A stretch of 64,000 nucleotides of DNA from Lunularia cruciata (taxonomy: Eukaryota; Streptophyta; Marchantiopsida; Lunulariales; Lunulariaceae). The stretch covers positions 31,622,501 to 31,686,500 of the forward strand of contig OX419761.1 in the NCBI GenBank assembly GCA_948567375.1, written 5' to 3'. The translations under genes were made by a program, and so were the position numbers. Every line of letters begins with the position of its first letter. Position 1 is the stretch's first letter. This document shows positions 35,058-46,504 of this stretch, piece after piece. The notes under the pieces were generated by a model. The model had not been told where the DNA came from. It saw only the letters and a program-made list of their open reading frames with translations, and made no database searches.

Positions 35058-35219
35058 ATGTGTTTTAATCCTAGAGAGTGGTTCATCGTTCTTGGAGGAA
35101 CACAAGCTATTGAGACTAAGTAATTTTGAGGGGAGAAAACATAGTGCAATTGATAGACTAGGAGTGTTTTAGAAAAAGGATGGGATGGAAGCTCTTGAGG
35201 AAAATTTTCTATACCACGC

Positions 35220-35420
35220 TTTTCATTCTTGAATCCACTCCACATCAAGATTATATATGTTCAACATGAGCAAGTGAGAGTATATTGCATTTACTATTTT
35301 GGAGCAAAATTCATGGACATAGTGATGAATTTACCAAACCCAATGATTCTACCTATGGTAAGATATGATAAAGAGTGGGATTTGACAATCTATATTCTAT
35401 TATGCAGCAATGGATCTGAA
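35220..35420 (+). pseudogene. B' post-PBS leader ORF remnant
   Basis: The translation keeps NPLHIKIIYVQHEQVRV, YFGAKFMD, the PMILPMVRYDKEWDL block and TIYILL, closely matching B2 42490-42711. The ATG region has decayed and the original stop has been lost. Confidence 0.65.
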
Positions 35421-35689
35421 TATGCCAATTCTCTCCAACATGCAAGTATAAATCTATTCTATGGTTAAACTGAAAGTGATGTTTTGAGAAATCAAGATGA
35501 AAGTGCCTTTGAGGTTCCAATAGTATATGCCCCCCAAGTGATCATATTAACCCTCTATTGAAATAGGAAGTAGCAATTGAGTGTTTATCATGGGTACAAA
35601 TCATGGAGCTATAGTTGCAAGATCTTATGCAAGTAATACAAGGAATGCTAAACAAGTTTTGAGAAATTAAGATGAGAATGGAGGCATTG

Positions 35690-36943
35690 TAAAGTCAAGT
35701 ATGTACCTTTAGGAATGATCAAGTAATGCAAGAAGGGAAACCATTCCAATACCCAGTACCAGTGACCAAAGTAACTAGAGAGTCACTCATGTTGATGGCA
35801 CCAACCCTGATCAACAATGAAGCCACTTTGTTATTATGGATGAAGAAGACATGCAATATCAAGCCTTACAAGGGATAACAATCCATGAGAGTAATGGAAA
35901 ATTGGATTTCAAGAATGAATCAATGCTTTTGATTATTCACAATGGAGATCATTGATCATTCCACAAGCGTGTTTTCATGGGGGTACTTGACCAATAAAGC
36001 CCTCACATGATATGATGCTTGGAAATGATTATTTTTGGTAGAAGGAAGAAAGATCACTTGGTGTAATACCAAGAGCTAGCCATATGATCTAGATGTGAAA
36101 TTTGGTTTGGTAACATCTAGAATGATGTTATACATGAAGGTCAAAATAGATCAGATAGAAGTATCACCAAAAGAGTACTTCTACCAATAGAGCAAAAACC
36201 AAAATAGACTTTAGAACCTTAGAACCAATAGCTAAACATATGATTTAAAGGTGAGAACTGGTTTGGTAACATCTGGAAGTATGTTACACATGATGGACTA
36301 AACAGATCAGAAAGAGGTATCACCAAAAGGGGACTTCTTCTAATAGAGTAGGAACCAAAAGATGCTTGAAATCTTTGAAGGCCATTTTGGAGGCCTAAAC
36401 GGATGAATTAGGCCTTGAAAGTGTGCAGATTCCCCCCCCCCCAATGGAGAAAAGATTGGCCTTCCATCCCTCTTGCTTTGTCTTGTTGAGAGCTTTCCTA
36501 TGGTACCTTACATGATTCTGAGATTCCTAGAGGAAGATTCCCTAAAAGCTTCCCTTCGGTCAAAGCTTGTTTGACCAACCAAATAGGACCTAGACCAGAC
36601 ATGTCACCCATCCAAGTAAGTAATCCAAGGGTGGAGCTTGCTGACACATCACCTATCTGTGTGCCTAATCCTATGGTGGAGCTTCCTTGGAAGAGATACT
36701 CTTTATCTATATAATAAAGCAAAGGTGCTCCCTTGGGGCATCAAATGTTTTGAGTGTGTAATTTGTGTTTTCTCTCTTCTCTTGTCCTCGGAGTATTACA
36801 CTTAGACTGCAATGCAAGAAGGGCTAGTGAAGAATTTCCAAGCTATGTATTATGTGCAAATGACCCAAACTTGACTATGTGAGTTGAAGCAAAAGAACAA
36901 TATACAAGAGTACATGGAGTTATTTCTTGACCTACATGTTCTA
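35690..36943 (+). pseudogene. B' gag remnant, split by a solo LTR
   Basis: Before the solo LTR: INNEATLLLWMKKTCNIKPY and YLTNKALT; after it (36801-36943): MQEGLVKNFQAMYYVQM and IQEYMELFLDLHV. These align in order with B2 gag (41535-42125). Several stops are present. Confidence 0.75.
36062..36800 (-). repeat. Solo LTR of family B in B' gag
   Basis: Same orientation as the B2 LTRs: starts TGTAATACCAAGAGCTAG in its displayed sense and ends CCTCGGAGTATTACA, 739 bp. It is flanked by CTTGG and CTTAG, a 5-bp duplication with one mismatch. It contains an 11-base C-run near 36430. Confidence 0.8.
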
Positions 36944-37683
36944 TGACAACACGACTAGTATCACTTTTGTGGTAATCAATGTGGTACACACATTTTTCAT
37001 TTTGGACAAGTTTAGAAGAAGAAATGCCTTGCTGAAACCAAATTGAAACCAAATGGAAAAGAAATGAGTGCAAGCTTGTGTTTTGATCAGACCTGAGGAA
37101 GTCAATTTCGTGTAAGAGGAGGGAAAAACTCGGATTAGACGTTAAGGAGGGCAGACGCCGAAGGAGAAATAGAAGTTGCAGGTCAGGATTCTTGCGGGGG
37201 CCATATCTCAGTGACCACAACTTCAAATCAAGCATGTTATATCTCATTGGAAGCGTCTCGTTCAGGGCTTTCCATTGCCACCAAAATCGCAAAGTTTGGA
37301 GGTCTGTAAAATAAGTTACAAGCATTTGAAGTTTCTGGAGTAGATGTACTTCAGGTCAAAGTGTCTTTGGGTCAATGTGACTTCGGACTCTGTACTTCGG
37401 ACTTCGGGTTTACATGACTTCGGGTCTAAAGACTTTGCCTCAAGATGAAGATGACTAAATCAGAGGTAGCCGGACCTTGGAGTGCAATGAAGGTGACTTG
37501 GGGAGTTTTGCCAGAGGGATCAGAGGAAGTTAGAATATGGAAAGAAGATAGTTAGGATACCCATGACTTCAATTTCAGTTCTGATTGAAGATGGAATAGA
37601 AATTGAAGGAGAAATAACAGTAGTGAATAAACCCAAAGTGCAGGATCAGACAGTAAGTGTCTTTGGGTTAGTAACATGAAAGT

Positions 37684-38232
37684 GTATCTGGTTGGTCAAA
37701 CGGTAGTATCTGGTTGGTCAAACGAGCTTTGACTGGAGGGAATCTTTTAGGGAATCTTCTTGTAGGAATCTCAGAATCACATGAGTAAGGTACCGTTGGA
37801 AAGCTCTCGACGAGACAAACCAGGGGGGAGGGAAGGCCAGCCTTTCCTCCGTTGGGGGGGAGAATCTACACATTTTTGAGGCCTAATTCATCCGTTTAGG
37901 CCTCCAAAATTGCCTTCAAAGATTTCAGGCATATTTTGGTTCCTACTCTATTAGTAGAAATCCCCTTTTGGTGATACCTCTTTCTGATCTGTTTAGTCCA
38001 TCATGTGTAACATCCTTCCAGATGTTACCAAACCAATTCTCATCTTTAGATCATATGTCTAGCTATTGGTTCTAAGGTTCTCAAGTCTATTTCGGTTTCT
38101 GCCCTATTAGTAGAAGTACTCTTTTGGTGATACTTCTATCTGATCTATTTTGACCATCATGCATAACATCATTCTAGATGTTACCAAACCAAATTGCACA
38201 TCTAGATCATATGGCTAACCCTTGGTATTATA
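37684..38232 (-). repeat. B2 3' LTR, truncated
   Basis: It aligns with 43064-43619 and begins with a 22-bp tandem duplication of TATCTGGTTGGTCAAACG at the junction with C3. It ends GGTATTATA (TTACA in the other LTR). Confidence 0.85.
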
Positions 38233-38245
38233 GACTTCCCTCCTT

Positions 38246-39580
38246 TTAAGACGCAACGCCCTCGTTGTGCAATTGTTGCTCAAATGCTTGCACCAACACC
38301 GATGCATGAGCCAAATTGGCAGCAGGTTCCCAGGTTGCTTCATAGAGGGGGTAACCTTTCCATTGTACTAGATATTCCACCCGTGGATGGCGAGTACCAC
38401 GCATGCGCTTTTGGAGAATCCGCTCCACTTCATATTCCTCTGTGCCATCAATGACTGTCCAACAAGGTCGAATGTCCTGTGTGGAAGTACCTTGGCCGGA
38501 TCGGGGAGCATATATGCGTAATAGGGAGACATGGAACACTGGATGGATCTTCATGTGTGGTGGTAGCTCAAGGTGATAGGCCACATCGCCAATGCGACGA
38601 AGAATCAAGAAAGGCCCAATAAAACAAGGTCTGAGCTTACGAGATCCAACTAATGTGAGGTTGGTTGTCGATAGTCACACTTGATCCCCAACATTGAACT
38701 CCATGTGCCTACGGTGTGCATCAGCATACTGCTTTTGTCGATTTTGTGCAATCTGTAACCTGTGCTTGGCGCTCTCCACACCTTGTTGGATTCTAGAAAC
38801 AAATGTGTTGACTACATCAACCTTGGTAGTCACTGGACGGATCTTCATCAAGCTAGAAGGTGTGAAGGGATGCTCACCATACATGAGGAAGAATGGAGTG
38901 ACCTGGGTAGAGGCATTCACTGAATTGTTGTAAGCGAATTCCACCAACGGTAGTAAGGTGTCCCACCTCTCTTGCTCTTCTAAGGTGAAGCCGCGTAACA
39001 TGTCTTCAATCGTGCGATTAGCCTGCTCTGTTTGGCCATCTGTTTGTGGGTGGTAAGCTGTAGACATGGCCAACTTGGTTTTGAAGAAACCAAAGAGTGT
39101 TTGCCAAAACAAACTGGTGAATTGGGTGCCTCTATCGGTGATGAGTACTCTAGACAAGCCATGGTGAGCAAAGACTGCATCTAAGTATAGTTGAGCTAGT
39201 TGTGGAGCGGTCACCTCCTTGGTGGTAGGGCGGACATGAATCATTTTGCTGAGCCGGTCAACAAAGACCACAATGGAGTCAAACCTTGAGGTGGTCTTGG
39301 GTAATTCACAGATGAGATCCATACTCACTTGTTCCCAACGTTGGGTAGGAGTGGGAAGAGGTTGAAGGAGCCCTGCAGGAGCTTGATTAGAAGCTTTGTT
39401 TTGTTGACAAAGTAGGCAGCTACGCACATAGTCCATCACGTTGTTGCTCATCTTGGGCCAATAGTAATGGCGCTTGATTGCCTCCAAGGTCTTGTCCACT
39501 CCAACATGAGCTGCAATGGCCGAATCATGACATTCCGCTAGAATGGTGGTGCGTAATTTTGGGACATTTGGGATCCACAA
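38246..39580 (-). pseudogene. B2 integrase and C-terminal chromodomain
   Basis: The integrase (38675-39580) has HVGVDKTL, the CLLCQQNK zinc pair, VSMDLI (first Asp), LITDRGTQF (second Asp) and TDGQTEQANRT (Glu). A single TGA at 38672 separates it, in the same frame, from 38246-38608, which holds the IHPVFHVSLL block and a chromodomain: YEVERIL, VEYLVQWKGYP and EATWEP. Chromodomains bind methylated H3 tails and steer chromovirus integration to heterochromatin. Apart from the one stop the region is well preserved. Confidence 0.9.
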
Positions 39581-39589
39581 TTGGCCCTC

Positions 39590-40849
39590 TCAAAAGGTGA
39601 GTCCTTGGGTGCTGGTGACACCTTTGGACGATTGTGTTTCTACAATTTGTGGATCAGTTTTTGTAGCAGCTAGAATCTCTTGCCAGAATTCAGGGTTAAT
39701 CTTAACCTCTGCCGCCAAGTTGTTGGCCATTGGCATGCGGGTGAATGCATCTGCAAGTTGCTTCTTACCTTCCACGTAGGTGATTGTCATGTTGAAGCGT
39801 TGTCACCACTCTGCCCACCAAATTTGGCAACAAGATAGATCCTTCTGCGTCTCGAAGTAGACTAGAGGTTTGTGGTCTGTCTCTACTACAAATGCCTTCT
39901 CGCCCAGGTAGTGCTTCCAATGCTTGGTTGCTAGAAGGATGGCCAACTCTTCTCGTTTTGTGGTGTGGTAGTTGCGCTTTGCCGGTAACAACTTTTGAGA
40001 GAAATATGCAATTGGATGCCATCCGTCATGCCACTCTTGTTGTAGGACTGCTCCTATTGCTACGCCTGATGCATCCGTAGCTAACTTGATTGGATGTTTT
40101 GGGTCATACCACTTCAAGATTGGTGCATGTAGCAAGGCGGCCTTCAATTCTTGAAAGGCCAACTCTTGTGCAGTTCTCCATGTCCACTTCTTCCCCTTGC
40201 CAAGTAGTGCCGTTAAAGGCTGTGCAACCTTGGAGAAGTCCTTGACAAATCTACAATAGAATCCCATCAATCCCAAGAAGCTCTTAAGTTGAGTCTGATC
40301 TTCTAGGGCACTCCATTTTTGAATGACCTCTATTTTATCTGTCAATACTTGAATGCCCTCTGCACTTACTCTATGCCCTAAGTAGTCTACTTCAGACTTG
40401 CCAAACTCACACTTTGAGATTTTGGCGTACCATTGATTCTGTCTTAGAATCTGGAGGACCTCTCGTAGATGTTGTTTGTGTTCTGTCATCATGCTAATAT
40501 ATACTAAGATATCATCCAAGGAGACGATAACAGACTTATCCAAGTATGGATGAAATATGTCATTCATTAGGCTCATGAAAGTGGCAGGCGCATTGGTGAG
40601 GCCAAAAGGCATCACAAGATACTCAAAGTGGCCATACCTGGTTCGAAAGGCAGTTTTGTACACATCCTCCTCTGCAATTCGGATTTGATTGTAACCGCTC
40701 CGCAAGTCCAGTTTGGTGAAGTATCTCGCTCCATGGAGTTGATCAAATAGGTCATCCATGCAAGGTAAGGGGTATTTGTTCTTCACTGTTTGCTGATTGA
40801 GACCCCGATAGTCAATGCACATGCGCATTGTACCATCCTTCTTCTTCAC
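39590..40849 (-). pseudogene. B2 reverse transcriptase and RNase H
   Basis: The frame 39803-40849 has [45 protein letters not shown] and the catalytic SLDDILVY, then the RNase H blocks [13 protein letters not shown] and [11 protein letters not shown]. The end continues at 39590-39790 (ITYVEGKKQLADAFTRM) after a frame break. The RT N-terminus is absent (see element entry). Confidence 0.9.
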
Positions 40850-41103
40850 TCAATTGCTTCCTGATATTCTCCTACAGAGAGGGTTACCCGTCCAGGTAAT
40901 GATTCAATCCTCTCTGTTTGCCCATTTGGTAACTCTACTTCTTCACTTCTATCTCTCTCTAGATCCATTCCCAAGCTTATTGCAATAGAGCGAGACAAGA
41001 AATTCTCTGTTGCTCCCGGATCTATTAATACTCTCACTTGATTACCTTCTAGGATTCCATTCACAACAATCAATTGAGGTTGCCTTTCGGGATCTTTGCG
41101 CAT
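40846..41103 (-). pseudogene. B2 aspartic protease
   Basis: VLIDPGATENFLSRSIA carries the active-site DPGA (usually D(S/T)GA), followed by LPNGQT. The domain stops at [11 protein letters not shown] and is joined directly to RT, so its C-terminal part is deleted. Confidence 0.8.
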
Positions 41104-41129
41104 TATTCTTCTTCCTTCCCTCGCTTCTC

Positions 41130-42250
41130 TGCTTCCTTATTGAGCCAATAAGGCCACGAGGTACATTTACTGGCAATCTTTGTTTTTTGAAGTGGTTTCT
41201 ACCTCCTCCTCTTCAATGTGCCTCTCCATGTTGTTCAAAGATCACCTATACGAAGGCCGAGGGCCTCTACGGAAATGAGTGCGACAATTGGTAGATATGT
41301 GCCCAATACGGCCACAATTGTAACAACGGCATTGTTCTCCTCGAGTCCCTTCTCCTTGTGGGACTCCATCTCTTTGTTCTTCTACCCGTCCCCGCTCTCC
41401 TTGAAGCGGCCATGCTCCTCGATCCCGGAATCAAAGGTTGCCCAATTCCATCGGTACTGGTCCACCCATGTGTGGCATTTCTGCCCGATAATGTTGAGGT
41501 GGAACTACTCCTTCACCTCCACCTAATGCTCCGGCTATTCTCTACGCACAAGCAATAGCTTCAAATACCGTGCGAGGGTTTTGCGCCATGACTTCTTGGC
41601 AAATCCGCTCTTTAACCCTTGTTTGAAATTGTCGAGAGCCTCTGCTGGACTCATGTCGGTAATTGCGACTTGTAGATCTAGAAATGCCTCCACATACTCT
41701 TGTACGCTATTCTTATGTCTCAATCCCCATAGTCGGGTTCAAACCATCTGCACAGAATCCACCGATTGGAAATTCTTGAGCAGTCCTTCTTGCATTGTTG
41801 TCCATGTGACCTCCCTTCTCTCTGCCAACATGGATCGTTCCCAAGCATCATACCATGTGAGGGCTTTATCGGTCAAGTACCCACATGCAAACACGCCTGT
41901 AGCATGCTCTGTGATCTCTGTTGAGAACAATCGAAAATATCGATTCATTCTCAAGATCCAATTCTCCACTACTCCCATGGTACACTGCCCCTTGTAAGGC
42001 TCGATGTTGCAGGTCTTCTTCATCCGGAGTAGCAATGTGGCTTCATCGTTGATAGGGTTCGTAGGCACCTCTCCAAGTACTTTAGTTGCAGGTATTGGGT
42101 TTTGAGATGGCTCTTCTTCTTGCATGGCTTGATCGTTCCTGAGGATCTACACTTGACTTTGCAATGTCTCCATGGTCATCTTAATCTCTCGAAATTCATT
42201 CAACATCACTTGCATTCCTTGCACTAGCTCTTGCAACTGCGGATCCATGG
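41130..42250 (-). pseudogene. B2 gag
   Basis: It starts MDPQLQELVQGM at about 42248 with a short coiled coil, and has a TAG about 30 codons in. Next come the capsid-like part (41739-42125 with YLTDKALTWYDAWE, then 41535-41723) and the CCHC knuckle CYNCGRIGHISTNC at about 41279-41322. Frame breaks lie near 41530 and 41730. Gag packages the RNA and forms the particle. Confidence 0.8.
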
Positions 42251-42281
42251 TTCCTGCAACACCCAATTGCTAACGTCTACT

Positions 42282-42485
42282 TCAATACAGAGTCAATATA
42301 ATCACCCTGGAAGGCGCACGAACTATCGGAACTACCATTGGGACCTCAGAAGCTATCACTTGTTGATAATACTCCTCACCAAAATTCCTAAACACAAAAT
42401 CTCTAAACATCAATTTTGGCCTCACTACATAACGGATTTCTACTTGAGTGTTGAAAGGGAGAGGATTTGGGACATTCATATCCAT
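42282..42485 (-). CDS. B2 second leader ORF, 67 aa
   Basis: It starts MDMNVPNPLPF four bases after the stop of the first leader ORF and ends IILTLY. The protein resembles the first leader ORF: F-x4-I(K/R), FGEEYYQQV against FGAEFMDRV, and VVPIV against ILPVV. It therefore looks like a tandem duplicate of the same module. It lies between the PBS and gag. Function unknown; it is short, and coding is inferred from the similarity. Confidence 0.5.
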   Translation of the reverse strand: MDMNVPNPLPFNTQVEIRYVVRPKLMFRDFVFRNFGEEYYQQVIASEVPMVVPIVRAPSRVIILTLY

Positions 42486-42489
42486 ATTA

Positions 42490-42711
42490 TCATAATAGAA
42501 TGTAGATCGTCAAATCCCACTCTCTGTCATATATCACCACAGGTAGAATCACCGGGTTTGGTGAGTTCATCACTCTGTCCATGAATTCCGCACCAAAGTG
42601 ATAAACTAGCAATACTCTCATCTGCTCACGCTGGATGTACATAACCTTGATGTGGAATGGGTTTGAGAATGGAAAGCTAGGTGTGGGAAATTGTCCCCCC
42701 GGTGCATCCAT
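42490..42711 (-). CDS. B2 first leader ORF, 73 aa
   Basis: It starts at an ATG (MDAPGGQFPTP), about 130 bases after the PBS. It contains NPFHIKVMYIQREQMRVLL, YHFGAEFMDRV, the PVILPVVIYDREWDL block and TIYILL. The same length, start (MD) and blocks occur in D2 54676-54891, and the second half occurs in A1 62396-62566 (YI...MR..L, PVV-YD, YIL). No membrane segment, no zinc motif. It could be an upstream ORF controlling gag translation or a small structural protein. Confidence 0.6.
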   Translation of the reverse strand: MDAPGGQFPTPSFPFSNPFHIKVMYIQREQMRVLLVYHFGAEFMDRVMNSPNPVILPVVIYDREWDLTIYILL

Positions 42712-42838
42712 CCCATCCGCTCTCTAAAGTCCTTCCTAAGTCTAGCGATTACTCTATGTTCTCCACCTCAAATTACTCAGTTTCAGTAGTTTGTGCTATT
42801 CCAAGAGGGGTGATCCACTCTCTTGGACTAGAACACTT

Positions 42839-42850
42839 GCTCTGATACCA
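42839..42850 (-). promoter_or_regulatory. B2 primer binding site, initiator tRNA-Met
   Basis: The minus strand reads TGGTATCAGAGC one base inside the 5' LTR end, an exact match to the usual plant initiator-Met PBS. Confidence 0.92.
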
Positions 42851-42851
42851 T

Positions 42852-43619
42852 TGTAATACTCCGAGGAGAAGAGAAGAGAGGAAACACAGATTGCACACTC
42901 AAACATTCGATGCCCCAAGGAAGCACCTTCTCTTTATTATATAGACAAAGAGGATCTCCTCCAAGGAAGCTCCACCATAGGATTAGGGACACAGATAGGT
43001 GACATGTCAGCAAGCTCCACCCTTGGATTACTTACTTGGATGGGTGACCTGTCTGGTCTAGGTCCTATCTGGTTGGTCAAACGAGCTTTGATCGGAGGGA
43101 ATCTTTTAGGGAATCTTCGTGTAGGAATCTCAGAATCACATGAGTAAGGTACCGTTGGAAAGCTCTCGACGAGACAAACCAGGGGGAGGGCTCTTGACGA
43201 GACAAACTAGGGGGGAGGGAATGCCAGCCTTTCCTCCGCTGGGGGGGAGAATCTACACATTTTTGAGGCCTAATTCATCCGTTTAGGCCTCCGAAATTGC
43301 CTTCAAAGATTTCAGGCATATTTCGGTTCCTACTCTATTAGTAGAAGTCCCCTTTTGGTGATACCTCTTTCTGATCTGTTTAGTCCATCATGTGTAACAT
43401 CCTTCCAGATGTTACCAAACCAATTCTCACCTTTAAATCATATGTCTAGCTATTGGTTCTAAGGTTCTCAAGTCTATTTCGGTTTCTGCCCTATTAGTAG
43501 AAGTACTCTTTTGGTGATACTTCTATCTGATCTATTTTGACCATCATGCATAACATCATTCTAGATGTTACCAAACCGAATTTCACATCTAGATCATATG
43601 GCTAACCCTTGGTATTACA
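42852..43619 (-). repeat. B2 5' LTR
   Basis: It runs from TGTAATACTCCGAGG to CTTGGTATTACA in displayed sense, 768 bp. On the minus strand a TATA-like CTATATAATAAAG lies at about 42935-42950. Confidence 0.92.
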
Positions 43620-44356
43620 ATCTGCAGGTTAGAACAGTTGTTGTAGAAACGATATAGTTGTTAGAACTATCGATTGGTTCACTATTTAAGAGTGGCATTC
43701 GCAGAGAATTGTTGTTCAGTGCTCATTATTTCTGAGAATAGATAAAGCGAAGTGCTGTGAAGCAGTGCTTGTTGCTTGAGCTTGATTCCGAGTTTCAACT
43801 TTGTGATTGTGTTTGTGAATGTTTGGAGAAATTTGAAGTGCAAGTCAGAGTGTTTGTTGGATGTTGGATTCCACAGCCTTGATCTTCATTCTGTGTGTTT
43901 GATCCTGAGTGAAGTGCAATCGAAGCAATGCCTTGACAGATCTGAGAGGAATTGTATTGTTGGTAGTATTCTGCATTTATGAGTGCAGTGCAAAGTTGAT
44001 GTGAAGCAATTTCGGTCGAGGAAGTTGTGCTTTCAGTGGAGGGGTGGAACACAATTCTAAGGCAAAGTCGTTTTGTAGTGAAGTGCTGTTTTTGGGAGAG
44101 CCTGAATCATCACAATCAAGGTTGTTTGGAAAGAATTGAAGGAGTTGTGATTATGGAGTGTTAATTTGTGACAAGACTACGAGTCAGTGTTTGTTACTCT
44201 CTTCTGGGTGTGGTTTGTACCTGAGAGACTAAAGAAGAACTCAAGAAGAACTACATTGTTACTTTGCTTTGTATTTGGACATTTCTGACTCGTATCTTTG
44301 CGAGAACGAACTTTACTTACTCGATTACCGCAAAAGTAATATTTGCCGGGTTGTCA

Positions 44357-45074
44357 TAATCAATAAGTAAAAGTTTGTTCCTATCGAGATATGAGTAAAA
44401 ACTGGTCAAATACAAAGTAAACATAAACACTTAGTTCTTCTTTGTTGTGTCTTTAATCTCTTAGGTAGAAACCACACCCAGAAGAGAGTAACAAGCATTG
44501 AATCACAATCTTGTCACAAATTAACACTCCATAATCACAACTCCATAGAATCTTTCCAAACATTCTTGATTGTGATGATTTAAATTTTCTCAAAGAATGC
44601 TACTTCACTACAAAACAATCTTGCCATAGAATTGCATTCCACCCCTCAACTGAAGGCACAACTTTCTTGATTGAATTGCTTTGCATCAATCATGCACTAC
44701 ACTCACCAATGCAAATTACTTCCAACACTACAATTCCTCTCAGATTTGTCAAGGCATTGCTTCAATTACACTTCACTCAAGATCAAAAACACATCGAATG
44801 AAGATCAGCGATGTGGAACCAACATCCAACAAGCACACTGACTTGCACTTTGAAATTCTCCAAACACTCACAAACATACACATAGGATTGATACTTGGAA
44901 TTAAGCTGAAACAACAAGCAATGCAATACATCACTTCACGTTATCAACTTCAAAAGTATAAATATTGAACAACACAACACTACGAACGCCTCCTTTGAAT
45001 AGGTTGAGCACTTTGATAATTATCTAAGATACTATTCTATAACAACTCTACCAACCTACATATCTGAAATGACA
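44357..45074 (-). repeat. C3' LTR-like end, main part
   Basis: The reverse complement of the C LTR-like block, lacking the first 36 bases, which are at 36944-36979. It lies back to back with 43620-44356 and forms a large inverted repeat. Confidence 0.8.
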
Positions 45075-45907
45075 ATGTACCTCTTCATTTTCCCCCCTTC
45101 AAATCTCAACATTATTACTACTCTGATCCGATGTCAACCTTGACTTCGGCTTCCACACCTAATTCTACTTCACAAATTTCCCCTTCCTTGGGTCTATCTA
45201 ATTCTACTAAATCTGGTACCATTTCTTCTAATTCTTTGCTACAATCTACAATTGAGATCATGGGTAATCTATCTACATCTTTATCCTTTGACCCACTCTC
45301 TTCTAATATCTTAGGTAATTCCTCCAAAGACACTTGCATTCTTACTTCTCTTACTTTGGATAGGATATTTTGCTTCATCTTACTCCAAAGTTCATTTAAC
45401 TCCTTCCTTGCTAAATCTTATTTGAGACAAACATTCTCTCCTGCTTCTAACATCTTCCTATCTAATCTCTCTCGTAAACTAATCAATAACCTATTCAAAT
45501 CTACATCCTTCACTTTCTTCTTTTGTGTCTCTTGCATTAGCAATTTCAATTTGTATAGTCTTACTTCCTCCAATTGAACTTTAGATATTGCATTGCCTTC
45601 ACTCTCACTACTACTTCATCAATTGTCTCTCGCCTAGGTATCTTCAGTTTTTCTCTTTCCATGTGTGACTCCTCCGTATACATCTTCACCTTGTCTTCCA
45701 ACTTAGCCTTCAATGCTTCCTTCTCCTTTGCATTTGTCTGAGTTGCGCTTCCATTCCTTTGATTAAACCTTGCAATCTTTCCTCCTCTTGAATTTTCATA
45801 GCCAATTCACTTTCCAAGCTTGATCTTTCTCTACCGCACTCATTTTCAAGCTATCCAACTCTTGTCCTATCAATACTACCATAACCTTCAAATGAATAAC
45901 TTCTACT
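45075..45907 (-). pseudogene. C3' coil and acidic tail
   Basis: Tail ORF 45118-45378 (SKDKDVDRL, DLVELDRPKEGE, acidic end), then degraded coil sequence to 45907. It matches C1 23850-24730 and C4 48202-48900. Confidence 0.65.
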
Positions 45908-46504
45908 TGTAATACAAGCAACTAGACATATATCTAGAGGTGAAAATTGGCTTGGTAACATCTAGAAGGATGTTATGTGCAAAGGGCTAGGTAGATCAGA
46001 CAGAAGTTTCACCAAAAGAGTACTTCTACTAATAGGGTAGAAGCCAAAAATAGCCTAAAAAATTTAGAGCCAATTTTGGAGGCCTAAATGGATGCATTAG
46101 ACCTCAAAAATAGAAACATCCTTCCCTTTAAAGGAGAAAAGGATTGCCTGCTCCCCTCCTATGATTTTTCTTGTCAAGAGCTTTCCAATGGTACCTTACC
46201 CATGCAATTCTAAGCTCCTTACAGGAAGATTCCCTAAAGATTCTCTTTGGTCAAACCCATTTGACCAACTAGATAGGACAAGACTAAGATGTCACCCATC
46301 CAAACAACTAATCCAAGGATGGATCTTGTTGACAGGTCACCAATCCATGTATTTGATCCAAGGGTGGAGCTTTCTCTAAGGGGATCTTCTTTGCTATATA
46401 ATAAAGAGGAGGTGCTCCTTTGGGGCATCGCAGGATTGAATGTGAAACCTGCATTTTCTCTCTTGTATCTCTCTTGGAGATTCTGTTGTCCTTGGAGTAT
46501 TACA
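45908..46504 (-). repeat. Solo LTR of family B in C3'
   Basis: 597 bp, TGTAATACAAGCAACTAG to CCTTGGAGTATTACA. CTACT flanks it at 45903-45907 and 46505-46509, an exact 5-bp duplication. Confidence 0.92.

Larger units (their letters stand above)
34405..36943 (+). mobile_element. B': decayed chromovirus-type element, 5' part
   Basis: A family B element on the plus strand: LTR 34405-35044, an initiator-Met PBS, the leader ORF remnant and gag. It is interrupted by a solo B LTR (36062-36800) and then by C3' at 36944; its pol lies beyond the window or is lost. The gag on both sides of each insertion aligns continuously with B2 gag. Confidence 0.8.
37684..43619 (-). mobile_element. B2: chromovirus with chromodomain, defective
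   Basis: Right (5') LTR 42852-43619, initiator-Met PBS, two leader ORFs, gag, protease, RT/RNase H, integrase, chromodomain, and left (3') LTR 37684-38232 lacking its first ~220 bases. No target duplication can be read because the left junction is deleted. The protease frame runs directly into the RT core (KKKDG), so the N-terminal part of RT is missing. Several single stops are also present. The 5' LTR holds a 34-bp tandem duplication around 43160-43215. Confidence 0.9.
36980..44356 (+). mobile_element. C3: C-related LTR-like unit, split by B2
   Basis: It starts TGTGGTACACACATTTTT, the same start as C0, and ends TTGCCGGGTTGTCA. It is interrupted from 37684 to 43619 by B2, with about 300 bases lost at the left junction. 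The part before B2 matches only C0; the part after (43620-44356) is the common C LTR-like end. It is inserted in the opposite orientation in the LTR of C3'. Confidence 0.75.
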
